64,000 bases of DNA, taken from Gigaspora margarita. Taxonomy: Eukaryota > Glomeromycota > Glomeromycetes > Diversisporales > Gigasporaceae. Positions 36,600 to 48,566 of this stretch are shown piece after piece. A model generated the notes under the pieces. It ran no database searches and had not been told where the DNA came from. It saw nothing but the letters and a program-made list of their open reading frames with translations. Each line of letters begins with the position of its first letter. Within the stretch, counting starts at the first letter, position 1. The DNA lies in the NCBI GenBank assembly GCA_009809945.1, contig WTPW01000020.1, forward strand, positions 43,964 through 107,963, given 5' to 3'. A program made the position numbers and the translations under genes.

Positions 36600-37212
36600 G
36601 AATTGTAGGAGTTTGTATTTACTGTTTGAGGCTAATATATTATCTATAGTAGTATTGAAGTCTTCTAATATAATTGACAGGATATTGTTTAATATGGCTT
36701 GTTGGATCCACTGTATTACTGTATCTTGGATTTGAAATCTAAGCTACTGCTTATTGCATATAAGATATATAGATATAATTCAAAATTTAAAATTATAGTT
36801 AAAGAATAGGTCTATAGCAATTGTATATCCTGGAAAGGTGGTGTTTTCGTGAACTTTGTGGACATGTAGAACAAAGTATTGCATATTATAATCGCTATGC
36901 CAGCTTTAGCACTATTAGTACAGGACCAAAAGTAGTAAAGTATTTCATTTTATTTGGTCTGTAGCCCAAGGGGTTGCTAGATAGTTTGGTTCAGTGATGC
37001 TAATGATATTGAGGTTATAGAAGAAGCAGTAATGTTTCTATATTTCTTTTTTTGGTATTGTTATTGAGTTCTTGAACATTGTGTGTGCTAATTGAGAGGT
37101 CCAGAAGTAATAAATAATTAGTATCTGATTGTAGGATTGTAATGGTTATAGATATTTTAGCTTGACTAGTTGTAGTAGGTTTATTTATTGCTTGCAGAAT
37201 TGTAGAAATCAT
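36600..37212 (-). pseudogene. LINE copy 1: AP endonuclease domain
   Basis: On the minus strand SISTHNVQELNNNTKKRN near 37100 is the N-terminal beta-strand/asparagine block of LINE endonucleases. IISITEPNY near 36985 carries the catalytic glutamate block. LEDFNTTIDNIL near 36650 is the GDFN motif with the glycine replaced by glutamate. The pieces lie in different frames with stops, and the region around the catalytic Y/D centre is unreadable. Target nicking activity is therefore lost. Confidence 0.65.
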
Positions 37213-37279
37213 ATAGGTATTTAACTTGTATCCATTGGTACAGAGCTTGCTAATAGTTCTGTAGGTTGGTTGTTAGTTG

Positions 37280-38700
37280 GATTATTGCTTAAAGAGTTTG
37301 GTTTAGGCATGGGCAAGTTACCTGTACTACTATTAGACTTGTTACTTTGTTTTTGGTAGATTTTTTTCTAGATTGCTCAGGTCCTCTGGTAGAACACTTT
37401 CAAATGTTTGTACGGTACTAGGTGAAGCTGGTTGTGAGTCAGTATCAATTCCAAATATGCTCTATTTAAGAGCAAATAGCAGTAGCAGCTCTAGTAGAAA
37501 GTTAGGGATACTATTAATTCTAAAATATTATTGAAAGGTTTTCATTATCTGATTATATTCTGTTGAGATTTAATTGGTAAGGATAGATCTGTATTTAGTT
37601 CTACAAGAGCTATTTGAAGAACAGCCAGATTAACTGGTAGTTGTAGTAAAATTGTAGTTGGTTGAACTGTGTTTGCTTTGGTTTCTTCTAGAGGACTAGT
37701 AGAGATTTGGATCCATTCTTTTGAAAGCTATGTAAAGTAACAGTGCTTTCGTAGTTTTCTGGCCATCTCTACAAGTTGCTTTATAGTTTGAATTGGGTAT
37801 GGAAAACTAAATTCTTCTATAATCTGGTTTATCTTTAGCAAGTTAGGTTTATTCATAGAATTGGTCTGCATTGTATACTCAGGGAAAGAAAGCTTGATTT
37901 TGTATTATAGTGTAATTTGCTTTAGGAATTCTTTAGCCTCTTGATCAGCTGTGATAAGAAAGGTAAACTGTGTAAGTGTTTTAATTTGTTAGTATTAGAG
38001 AAGAGAAGTGGGCTAACACTAAAGTAGTCATTGGGTAGTAGCTTGAATATATATAATTCTCTAAGCTCAGTAACAATATTAGTAAGTGGGTTTGAGGCTG
38101 TAGCTGGGTTGTATAAAAACAATCTTTTGATTTTGGGATTGAGTTTCTAGATTGTAAAAGAAGTAGTTGTTTGCATAATAGAAGGTCAAAGTATACTACT
38201 AGATCTTGTCAATCTCATAGTAGTTAGCTAGCTTCTTTTTGTATTCAGTAAGTAAAGAAGCACAGATCTGTGTTTAATCAGAAAGTATTTTTTTAAGCAT
38301 GAAATGAGTTTGTCATAGTATGAGGGGAGTGATAGAAGTTTAGCAAAATAGGTCTCAGGAAGTTCACTAAATTTGAAGTTTTTGCAATACATTAAATACT
38401 TCTCAGATATGTGATCACAGTTTGATAGAAAGAGAGAAGGATAGAATATCTATAATTTTACTAGAAATCTGCTCTGGATGCTCAGAAAGTGGTAATAGCT
38501 TTTTTTCAAAAGCTCTATTGATCTTTTCTTTAATAACTTTGATAGCTTCCTTGTTGTTATTTTTAATTCGGAGAAAGCCTTTAGCATAGCATAGCAGCTC
38601 ATATACTGCTTTGGGTATAAGCTTGCTAAATTTGGTATTAGAGAGATGTTTGCCAATGAGCATTGTTAGAGTATTGAATATATTGTATTGTAAGTTTGTT
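37280..38700 (-). pseudogene. LINE copy 1: ORF1-like region
   Basis: Two minus frames (37922-38122, 66 codons; 38415-38663, 82 codons) lie upstream of the endonuclease, where LINE ORF1 is expected. The 82-codon frame is lysine-rich and helical (KNNNKEAIKVIKEKINRAF). No CCHC or RRM motif can be seen, so the assignment rests on position only. The region at 42.9-44.5 kb may be a second decayed ORF1. Confidence 0.4.
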
Positions 38701-39001
38701 AGTTAGTTAGAGTATGATTTAAGTGTGTCATCGAATAGATTGGAGTAGAGCTTCGATCCTAGTTTTTCAGAACTATCCAGATTGAATTCAGATTCTTTTT
38801 CATGAATTCGATTATAATTTGAATTGAGTAAATTCAAATTTGATCAAATTCAATCCAGAAAAATTATTGATCGACCAACTAAAATTGCGAATAATTAGCA
38901 TTTTCAAAACTTCTTTATATAACACATGATATATCAAAAGATAATAGCAGTTATGTGAGTTTTAGCCAATTATCAGTATAATACAAGAACAATAATTATA
39001 G
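38701..39001. other. AT-rich spacer, no gene seen
   Basis: GAATTCAGATTC and AAATTCAAATTTGATC words are clustered near 38780-38860, possibly a relic of an ATTTGAAT-type element. Confidence 0.35.
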
Positions 39002-39003
39002 TA

Positions 39004-41040
39004 CAGTCAGACCTCTCTAAATGCATGGCAAAGGGCTGATAAAAAACCTTGCATTTAGAGAAGTATGCATTTAGGTAGTGTTCCCATGGGCCAGACTCGA
39101 ACCAGACTTTAGTCAAGTTTGAGTCTGGTCTGATTTTCAGACCAAACTCAAACTTTTATATTCAGACTTTTTAGTCAAGTCTGAGTTTGGTCCAGGTCTG
39201 GTCCGAAGTTTGTCAGACTAGTCCGAGTCCAAACATACTTATATGTATTTTTTAGTGCTAAACAAGTTTTCTTAGTGCAAGAAGTTAGAATTAATTAGTA
39301 GAATTTTATGAATCATAAGATTTTATGTAATTTTATTAATAAAATTTTATAAAATTTTATAATACACAAATTTTTATTAATTAATTCTAACTTTATGCAC
39401 TAAGTAAACTTGTTCAGCACCTAAAAATACATCAAATCAACAGATTTATTTTTATTTTGCTTGAAATTTAGAGAATAGATGCATAAATTGGATTTTTGAT
39501 CAGAACAGTCAAATTTAAGCAACTTTTCTCCAAATTTCAAGTATAATGAAAACAATTTTGCTGATTTAATGTATTTTAAGGTTCTGTAAAAGTTTACTTA
39601 GTTCTTGAAGTTAGAGTTAATTAGTAAAATTTTGTGATTCATAAGATTTTATAGAATTTTATTAATAAAATTCTATAAAATCCTATGATTCACAAAACTT
39701 TACTAATTAATTCTAATTTAATGCACTAATTAAACTTGTACAGAACCTATGCATACATCAAACCAGTAGTATTATTTTTATTTTAATTGTAATTTGGAGA
39801 ATAGATGCATAATTTTGGATTTTTGATCAAAAAAGTCAAATTTAAGCATCCTTTCTTCAAATAATAAGTAAAATAAAAACAACACTGCTGATCTAATGTA
39901 TTTGTAGGTGCTGAAAAAGTTTACTTAGTGCATGCAGTTAGAATTAATTAGTAGAATTTTATGAATCATAAGATTTTATAGAATTTTATTAATAAAATTC
40001 TATAAAATCTTACAAATCACAATATTTTACCAATTAATTCTAACTACATGCACTAAGTAAACTTTTTCAACACCTACAAATACATTAGATCGGCAGTGTT
40101 GTTTTTATTTTACTTATTATTTGAAGAAAGGATGCTTAAATTTGACTTTTTGATCAAAAATCCAAAATTATGCATCTATTCTCCAAATTACAAGTAAAAT
40201 AAAAATAATACTGCTGGTTTGATGTATGTATAGGTTCTGTACAAGTTTAATTAGTGCATTAAATTAGAATTAATTAGTAAAGTTTTGTGAATCATANGAT
40301 TTTATAGAATTTTATTAATAAAATTCTATAAAATCTTATGAATCACAAAATTTTACTAATTAACTCTAACTTCATGAACTAAGTAAACTTTTACAGAACC
40401 TAAAAATATATTAAATCAGCAGAATTGTTTTCATTATACTTGCAATTTGGAGAAAAGTTGCTTAAATTTGACTTTTTTGATCAAAAATCCAATATTATGC
40501 ATCTATTCTCTAAATTTCAAGCAAAATAAAAATAACTCTGCCGATCTGATGTATTTTTAGGTGCTGAACAAGTTTACTTAGTGCATAAAGTTAGAATTAA
40601 TTAATAAAAATTTATGTATTATAAAATTTTATAAAATTTTATTAATAAAATTACATAAAATCTTATAATTCATAAAATTCTACTAATTAATTCTAACTTC
40701 TTGCACTAAGAAAACTTGTTTAGCACTAAAAAATATATATAAGTATGTTCGGACTCGGACTAGTCTGACAAATTTCAGACCAGACCCGGACCAGACTCAT
40801 AATTGAGTCTGAGTCTGGTTTGAAGTCTGAAATTAGTAAAATTTGGAGTCTGAGTCTGGTCCGATCCCGGACCAGACCCAGACCAGACCTAACTGAACTG
40901 GACCTAGGAACACTACATTTAGGGAGGTAAAAATCTATAAGTATCATATGAGTTGGGACCAAGTCGAGCCATGCATTTAGAGAGTTATGCATTTAGAGAG
41001 GTTGCATTTAGGGAGGTCTAACTGTATTGAGGTCTGACTG
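39004..41040. mobile_element. TA-flanked (Tc1/mariner or pogo-like) element split by a hAT-like insertion
   Basis: The left end CAGTCAGACCTCTCTAAATG is matched by the complement of the right end (CAGTCAGACCTCAATACAGT and a second GACCTCCCTAAATGCA). TA lies on both sides (39002-39003 and 41041-41042). About 190 bp of this element remains outside the nested hAT-like element. TGCATTTAGAGA words are repeated internally. Confidence 0.75.
39076..40915. mobile_element. hAT-like element with CAGACC ends and internal palindromes
   Basis: Ends are TAGTGTTCC(C/T)A(T)GG(G/T)CC. CATTTAGG at 39068-39075 and 40916-40923 is a perfect duplication. The outer 150 bp repeat TCTGGTC, GACCAGAC and AGTCTGAGT. The middle holds at least four palindromic modules of TTAGAATTAATTAGTA(A/G)AA, ATAAGATTTTATAGAATTTT and mirror, spaced by conserved single-copy arms about 330 bp apart. 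One unresolved base lies at 40297. No transposase frame is present. Fragments of the family occur at 45.1, 50.0, 50.75 and 55.7-57 kb. Confidence 0.9.
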
Positions 41041-41138
41041 TATATAAAGCAAATAATCATTCTAATAGCTCTTTACAATTAGTGTTAAGATGAGAAAGTT
41101 TGTATTCTAAAATTATTCTAACAATTCTTTATGATTAG

Positions 41139-41294
41139 TAGAGTTCCAATCTGAATAATCCATCATTTTATCCTGCATTTGAATAATTCAGATTGCTCAG
41201 ATATCTGAATAATTATTAGGATATCAATATAAAATAAATTTAGATCCAGATATCTTATATTATTTGAATAAACACTTAACAGATTGGAACTCTG
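41139..41294. mobile_element. Short hAT-like MITE (156 bp)
   Basis: (T/C)AGAGTTCCAATCTG forms both inverted ends. The flanks ATGATTAG and ATGGTCAG agree at six of eight positions. TCTGAATAAT and AGATATC words are repeated inside. Confidence 0.72.
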
Positions 41295-41302
41295 ATGGTC
41301 AG

Positions 41303-41558
41303 TGTTAGAATAAAAAGGTTTGTATTATAAAATCAATATAATATCACTTTATAGTTAGTGTTAGAATGAGAAAAGTTATATTATAAATCATTCTAACAGC
41401 TCTTTAAAGTTAGAATTTGGTATTTTGATTATGGATGCTTGTACTATATATTAAAATTTTATAATGAATCTTTTTTTTTTTGCCAATGTGCCCATCGCTA
41501 ATACATATATTAGATATCTTAGTCTTTTTATTAAGAATATATCTAATTCACATAATTC
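41303..41558. other. AT-rich spacer, no gene seen
   Basis: GTTAGAATGAGAAA-type words near 41345-41370 echo 41090-41110. No gene was recognised. Confidence 0.35.
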
Positions 41559-41574
41559 AATATGTGCAATATTA

Positions 41575-42120
41575 GTCCTCCGGGTTGATAGCATAGCGGT
41601 TATGCTCTGAGAATACAAATCGCAAGGTTGCCAGTTCGATTCCTCCCAAAGACAAAATAAGAAAAGCCAGCCGGTTAGGGAACTGAAACACCGTGGGAAG
41701 ACAGGGACCCAGGATGTCGCACAGATGGACTTAATTGGGCAGCCATTATTTCAAGAATTTGTGGCTGTAAAGAAAATCATGCTAGGACCCCGATTTGGAA
41801 TAACTGAAGTCACGAGATGTAATGTGAGACCCAAGTCTGGATCTACATGATACTACATGAACTCGTGGTATCACCAGCCCATTTAGGTTGAATTCCTCTT
41901 CGGCGCTCCAGTAGGAGCTTCCGGCGTGTGACCTCTCCAGGGGCGCTGTGGTGGGTTGCATCTAGGTGCTGTGGGAAGTAACCGGATGATATCGGGCTTT
42001 ATATAAATAATATTAGTTATAGTAATAGTAAAACAAATGTAACACCCTTTGGGGTTGTAGGCTACATCAGTTCTTTACAAATAAAGCAATGGCGAGATCT
42101 GCCAAAGTTAAAAAAAAAAA
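41575..42120 (+). mobile_element. tRNA-derived SINE with long target duplication
   Basis: The head carries an A-box-like TAGCATAGCGG at 41589-41599 and a B box GTTCGATTCC at 41634-41643, spaced as in a tRNA. The body (about 400 bp) is clearly less AT-rich than its surroundings. It ends AAATAAAGCAATGG...GTT and an A run. AATATGTGCAATATTA precedes it (41559-41574) and follows the A run (42119-42134), a perfect 16-bp duplication. The head resembles a tRNA but is not a clean cloverleaf, so it is a retroposon and not a tRNA gene. The sharp ends suggest a young insertion. Transcription would be by Pol III from the internal boxes. Confidence 0.92.
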
Positions 42121-42134
42121 TATGTGCAATATTA

Positions 42135-42899
42135 ATTATTCAATATGGTACTTAAAATGATCATGATATTAATCTTTAACTCAATGGTAAAAATAGAAAC
42201 ATGCACTTATACAGTATAGACTTTCAATAATATATGTTATTGTAAAGAATACTACAATATAATATTATTGTTTTGTCTGTTTGTTTTTATTATTATATTT
42301 ATAATTCATATTTTATTCTGAGCCATAAATTAGACTCCTCTAGAACATTATACAGGACAAATACTGTATAAAGAACTGTGCCACAGACAGACATCTTAAA
42401 GATCAAAATTTTTAATATATAGTTTTTTTTAAAAAAAAAACTTTTAAATTACTGGTCTCACAAAAAGCAGTCAAATGGTAATGTGTCGTATGATCATGCA
42501 TATTACATCCTATTTTCTGTCCATTAGTATCAATAAACACTATATATTGAACTTTATTATAATTATTAACATTGCTAACAAATATTAATAAACTTATTTC
42601 AACTTGTGTTGCGTTTTTTTTGAACTAGTTGACAATTCTTGATAGTATTTAATTTTTTTTTGTAGTTCCTAATCACGTATATATGGTTAACTATTCAGAA
42701 TCATGACAGGTATATTGTAAGAATCATAATCCAAATAATCCTCATCCTCAATTCAAAATATATTACAGATCTATCTATTTAAAATTGACAGATTGGAATA
42801 TCTACATTTAATCTAAATTATCAGATCAATCTGAATTAGTCAGATTGCAGATTGAAGCACTAGATTAGAGTATTCCTTTCAGTGTGCAGGTTTAGCTTT
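42135..42899. other. AT-rich region, no gene seen
   Basis: Near 42660-42880 there are CAGATTG and AATCTGAAT words, possibly a decayed relative of the 41139 MITE. No termini were proven. Confidence 0.35.
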
Positions 42900-44560
42900 G
42901 GGTTCTGGGTAAATATAGTAAAGAATCTAGTATTATGGTAAACAAACTTAAGCCAAATTCCTTAAGAAAGTATGAACTGGGTAGGAGTAGTTGCTAATTT
43001 GTATTTAATAAAGTTGTAGATACCTTCAGGTGTTTCTAATAAGGCTGCTATAGTATAGAATAATCAGGAATAAATATTGAAGAGTGTGGTACCAGGTTCT
43101 TCTCATCTGTCTTGCACAATGAGGCCTATTCTATCTGCTCAGTAAATTCTGTACTGGGTTATTTGGGCTTGATTTGGTTATCTAGCTGTATAGCAGTTTG
43201 TTCTTGTATAGGATAGTATCTGATGTTGTCTTAGTTGCTTTATTTGGTGGTTGGTTAAAGTGGAGAGAATTTTAAAAAATTATCTAATTTAATATTTATT
43301 TAGATTAGTGTTTGGGTTAGGGTCATTTGTGTTATATTTAGAAGGGCCTATAAGTAAAATTGCCTTTCTGACATTTTTTACTAATGTACCAAAGTAGGTT
43401 TAGACTACTGTTTCTTGTATTTTTCATTCTTTTCTCTTTTTTGCTTGTTTTGTTTTCTTTAAGATAATCTGGGTCAGTCAAAATTTTGCAATTTGATTGG
43501 TCAATCATCTATCAATTATCAAAAATCCCTTCACTTTAACCTATCTCTTTATTTGAAATTGCAGTTTAGGGGATACCACTTATGATTTCTTTTTGCTAGT
43601 ACTATCTAGTGTAGTTGTGATTGGCTATTGTTGATTACTGTGTATAATAGACTGTATGATCTGCTTGGTAGGCATAGATAGACAAATTATAGTAGGTTGA
43701 TTTGGAGGTATCATGGCTGATAATTTGTACTCTTCTGAATTGGTGCTTTGTATAGGCTAGTATAAGGAGTTAGTATGATGTATGTTACTGTTAGAGATAC
43801 CTGTATCTTGGAGGTTTCCTCTTTTAGCCCTGATAATATAGAGTTTGATATTGTTCTCTTTTTGTTGCTACTGATAGACTCATTGTCTGTTTCTGGCTCA
43901 GTAAAGGAGTTATACAGGATTAAAGAGAAGTTATTAGTATTTTTTGTTTTTGTATAAGGTTTAATTGCTATTTTGTATAGCTATACAATAGTATTAATAT
44001 CACTACTTCAGGTTGTTTTTAGTTGTTTGGCATTAATGTTTACTAAGCTATCTTCCTGTTGTATCAGATCAAACAGGACTAATTGGTCTGTATCAGATCA
44101 AACAGGACTAATAGGTCTGTATTAATATATCTGCATGCCCAATAGAGTAAAAATCCTACTAGGTTTGGGATCTTGTCTAATTTGGTAATTGTAGTGTAGA
44201 AGCAAAACTTTTTCATGTATTCAAGCAGAGTAGGTTTGGAAAAGACTATAGTGAATCTAAGTTTGAACCAGTTGTTAATAGTAATTTCAATGAATTCTTT
44301 TGTAGGTTTTGTTTCTAGAAGGTAGTCTTCATCTTAATAGTGCTCTCTTCTGATTGGGCTGTTTTACAGGAGAAGAACCAGGAGCTAATAGCAAAGAAGA
44401 AGCCACTTAAGGCCATTATTTCTAGGGCTAGTTTTGGGTCTAGTTGGTGTATATTAATAGGGCTTTTTGTATTTTTAGTTAGTGCAAGTATAGTATTGTG
44501 TATTTTGCTATTCAAAACTAAGTAGTATTGCTGCTTTATGGCGAAGAAACTGCTTTTTTG
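42900..44560 (-). pseudogene. Probable LINE ORF1-type remnant
   Basis: On the minus strand, coding-like segments alternate between frames. A 66-codon frame at 44315-44515 contains TILALTKNTKSPINIHQLDP. RFTIVFSKPTLLEYMKKFCF lies near 44240, and AALLETPEGIYNFI near 43040. The composition and broken style match the ORF1 region of LINE copy 1, but no diagnostic motif is seen. The dispersed repeat at 43300-43535 interrupts it. It could be another decayed gene. Confidence 0.35.
43300..43535. repeat. Dispersed repeat shared with 35755-35955
   Basis: TAAGTAAAATTGCCTTTCTG, AGGTTTAGAC, TGTTTCTTGT and GTCAGTCAAAATTTTGCAAT follow the same order as in the 35.8 kb copy. Confidence 0.6.
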
Positions 44561-45084
44561 CTTGTTTTTGGGTTAATCATTTCTACCTGTTTATGTTGTG
44601 AACTTTATAGATATATTGCACCTCTTTTAGGATAATATCTAGGTGCAAAAAAAGTTTAATGTTTACTTAAGAGCCAGTAATTACTTAAAAATTTCTAAGA
44701 TATTGTCATAGAAAAGTTTTTTCTTCTTGTTCTTGTTTTGGTAAGAGGGATCTACAAAAAGAGTTTGCTTAAATATTATCTATTTTATCTTGGCTACTTG
44801 TATTAAATGATAAAAACTTAATATAATAGCTTATATTAAACACAACTTTTGTCAAAATTATTTCTAATTAAAGTAGTAAAAACATTTGATCCTATTTGAT
44901 CCCAAATATTTATATAAAAAAAAATTGTTCAAATTATAGTTTCACAAAATTTCAAATAGACTTAATTATAAAAATTTTTTTTGCTATTTATAGGTTCATT
45001 TCTCTATTGTAAACAATATAAACAATCTGTATAATATTGGTTTTTTAATAGAAATAAACAACCAATAAAAATAAATTTATATTA
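44561..45084. other. AT-rich spacer, no gene seen
   Basis: Nothing was recognised. Confidence 0.35.
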
Positions 45085-46890
45085 AGCTGAGTTTGGTTTA
45101 ATATTTGGACCAGACTAAAACTTTTATATTCAATCTTTTTAGTCAAGTTTGTGTTTGGTTCAGGTCTGGTTTGAACTTTGTAGACTGGCCCAAGTTCAAA
45201 CATATTTATATATATTTTGGTACTAAACAAGTTTACTTAATGCATGAACACAGGTCAAAATCAATATATTCAACACATATTCTACATATATCTGGTACTC
45301 TAATATGTGTAGGTTATAAGTAGAATATGTATAGGATATGTATCTGATAATAAATATTAGGTACTAGATAGATAACAGATAGGTGCTCAATAGATATCAA
45401 CCAAAATTGGTTACATATCTTATACATATCAGCTATATATCAGGTAACTATCAATTATCTGATATAAGTAGATTATGCATATATACTTTTATATATTATA
45501 TATATATTATATATATATTGTATACATATTCTATATTTATAAATTATTTATAAAATAAATAAAACTGTTTCAAACCTATATTTGGTATTAAGCAAACTAA
45601 CAAGACCAATTAAGACAATATTGTTCTTCAAATCTAGGCAGTTCTAATGGTAATAAAATTATGAATAATGCCTAGTAGATCTTTTTCTATAATTCTCAAA
45701 GTTTTATAATGTTTAAATCATGTAATTTATATAAACAATCATTGTAAAGCTTTGAAAGGCCATAAAAAGTGATCTATGGGCTGTTTTTTATAGGTGCCAA
45801 TCATTTTACTAACAATCACTTCACAAATACCCCATTTCACTGACAAATTATTGATCAACAAGTTTATTTTACTGACAGTTCATTTTACCAAAGATCATTT
45901 CATTGGCAAAGTAATTCTGGTCATTGTCATTAGGGTTAGAGTATGGTCAGAGTAAAATTATAGTTAAAGTTAGTGTACTATATAGAAAAAACTTGTTAGT
46001 AAAATAAGCTTCAGTGAAAAAAACTGTTGGTAAAATAAACTTGTCAGTGAATAATTTGTTAGTGAAATAGGGTGTCTGTAAAATGATTTTTGGTAAAATA
46101 ATACAGACCCATTTTTCATGATCTTACTACCTTTAGAACTATCTTGGTCTAGAGAACAATATTTAATTAATCAGTTTAGTTGATTTACTTATAGCACATA
46201 TAGTTTGGAGCACTTTTTTATTTATTTTTATATTTTTAAAAATAAATAAAAATGTTCTCTGAACTCATATTTGCTACAAGTAAATCAACTAGGCCAATTA
46301 ATTAAATATGTTCTATAGACAAAGTTAGTTCTAAACGTAGCAAGATTACAAAAAATGGCCTAGTAGATCTCTTTTTACAGCCTTTCAAATTTTTACACAA
46401 TTTTAAGTGATTTTCTAAATCATGTAATTTTATATAAACAATCATTATAAAACTTTGTGAGGCTATAGAAAGATATCTACTGGGCAATTTTTATAATCTT
46501 ACCATCTTTAGAACTATCTAAATCTAAAGAACAATATTGTTTTAATTAATTTAGTCAATTTACTTGTAGTAAATATAGATCTGAAACACTTTTTAATTTT
46601 TTTAATTTTTTTTTGCTTTTGTTTTAAAAACTTATAATAACTAAAAATTTCATTTATAAAATAGGTTCTTGCACTTTAATAAAAGTTTTTTTTGTAAAAT
46701 TTTGTATATAATTAATGTTTAATTTAAATTATAACATAGTTTTAATATTAGCCTTTTATAATTTAAAATAATAATCAAAATTAGTATATTTAACTATTTT
46801 GATTATTATTTAATAAATTTGATTGGTTATATTCAATGATTTACTAAACCAGTTAGATAGTAGTCAGATAGCCAATATGTGAAGAATATA

Positions 46891-47139
46891 TGAGGGTGAG
46901 TCAATAGAAATCAAGCAAATTTTTTTTAGTAACTTTTTTTAAAAGTTCAAATCAAGATAATTTAACAAAAACTTGATCAAATTTAATAAAATTTTTTTAA
47001 ATTAATTCTATAGATTTATGGAATTAATTTAAAAAAAATTTTATCAAATTTGATTAAATTTTTGTTAAGTTATTTCTGTTTAAGTTTCAAAAAAATTTTA
47101 TTATAAAAAATTTGCTTGATTTCTATTGACTCACCCCCA
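46891..47139. mobile_element. TA-flanked foldback MITE
   Basis: TG(A/G)GGGTGAGTCAATAG and AAATCAAGCAAATTTTTT pair at both ends. TA lies on each side. The core (TCAAATTTGATAAAATTT around a GAATTAA centre) has the design of the palindromic units at 33.1-35.4 kb. Confidence 0.75.
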
Positions 47140-47762
47140 TATACATATCAGCTGATTTGATTTTTTGGGCCTTTTTTGATAAACTGTTACACGAAAATTT
47201 GCTCCTAAGTGATGTTAAAATTAACAAACGAAGCACTGTTACAACTAACAAAAGAACTTTTTTGGTGTCTAAACAAGTTAAAAAACCAATAAAATCCAAT
47301 AAAAGAGCTATGTTAAGCTGTAGAAAGAAGTACTTTTACTATTTGTTGAAATACTCAGTGTTTTAGGAAAGGGATGATGGGTTATGATGGGTTGACAACT
47401 TCAAGGATAAACTCAGAAGCAAAATTTTAAAAAAACTGCCCTTTTTAACATACATTTGGCTTATAATTAAATATATAAGTACCATAATTTTCTATATATT
47501 TAATATAAATACAAGGTTAGTTAAAAAGGCCGTTCTTATAAAAATTCGCACTGTACTAAATTTTAAGTACGAAATTTTTTTGATAAACCTCAATCGTGAT
47601 TGGTTGATTTTGGGGTCTGAATCAAATTGGCTGATATGATTCATCATATATTCTATATATATCTGGTACCTGATATATATAGAATATATATTATCAGATA
47701 CTTGATATGTATAGAGTATATGTACAATAGATGCATAGTATATATATTATATGTACTATATA

Positions 47763-48012
47763 TAGGGGTGGGTCAGTAGAAAAGGGACAAATTCTTTCTA
47801 AGTAAAAGTTTTCTTGACTTTAAACTTAAATATCATAACAACTATTTTAATAAATTTAATAAATTTTTTTTATTTTAATCTTATATAATTTCAAGATTAA
47901 AATAAAAAAATTTTTAGCAAATTTGATCAAATTATTGTTAAGATATTTAAATTTAAAAATTTAAACATTTTTACTAAAAATGATTTGCCCCTTTTCTACT
48001 AACTCACCCCCA
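47763..48012. mobile_element. Foldback MITE related to 46891-47139
   Basis: The ends GGGGTG(G/A)GT(C/T)AGTAGAAA and AGGG(A/G)CAAAT are inverted copies of each other and resemble the previous element in order and core. Borders are approximate to two bases. Confidence 0.7.
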
Positions 48013-48156
48013 TGTATCTAACATGTGTCCAATATCCTACATCAACTTTACACATATCAGGCACTAGATTATACATATCCTACACATATCCTAAATATAA
48101 CTTACATATATTAGGTAGGAGTCTTAGCTGGAATCAGGTCTGACCCAACCCAACAT

Positions 48157-48442
48157 TAGGGTTCCGCAATTTGATTTGATCTTCAAATATTTGAATCAAA
48201 TATTTGATCAAATTCAAATTCAAATTTGATTATATTTGATTTGATCAAATTCAAATCTGGCCAAATTTGATTTGATTTGACAAATATTTGATTTGATTTG
48301 AAAATTACTATTATAAATTCAAATTCAAATCAAATTCAAATCCAAATATTTGAATCAAATCAAATTCAAATCAGGGTCAATTTGATTTGATCAAATTCAA
48401 ATTGACCCAATATTTGATTTGATTTGAATTTGAGGAACCCTA
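48157..48442. mobile_element. hAT-like MITE made almost wholly of ATTTGAAT words
   Basis: Ends are TAGGGTTCC(G/T)CAA. CCCAACAT at 48149-48156 and 48443-48450 is a perfect duplication. The 286-bp body is a patchwork of ATTTGATTTGA and TCAAATTCAAAT that can fold in many registers. Confidence 0.9.
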
Positions 48443-48566
48443 CCCAACATGGTCTGACCAAACCCAGGTCAGGTCAGGTTAGATCAAACATGAGTCAGGT
48501 CAGATCTGGGTTAGAAAAACCTGAGTTGGGTCAGACCCAGGTCAGATTATATACAATAATTACAAG

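Larger units (their letters stand above)
29120..38700 (-). mobile_element. LINE (non-LTR retrotransposon) copy 1, decayed and interrupted
   Basis: Read on the minus strand, the order is an ORF1-like region (38.7-37.3 kb), AP endonuclease (37.2-36.6 kb), linker (33.0-32.2 kb) and reverse transcriptase (32.15-29.8 kb), as expected for a LINE. The copy is disrupted by the foldback array at 33.07-35.48 kb, a TA-flanked element at 30553-31356 and a TTA-flanked MITE at 36192-36354. It also has many stops and frameshifts. It is homologous to LINE copy 2 at 57.3-63.6 kb. The 3' end was not found and the left limit is approximate. Confidence 0.75.

Noticed and set aside
41575..41650. tRNA gene
   Set aside because: A and B boxes are present, but the cloverleaf is imperfect, and a poly-A tail and target duplication show a SINE.
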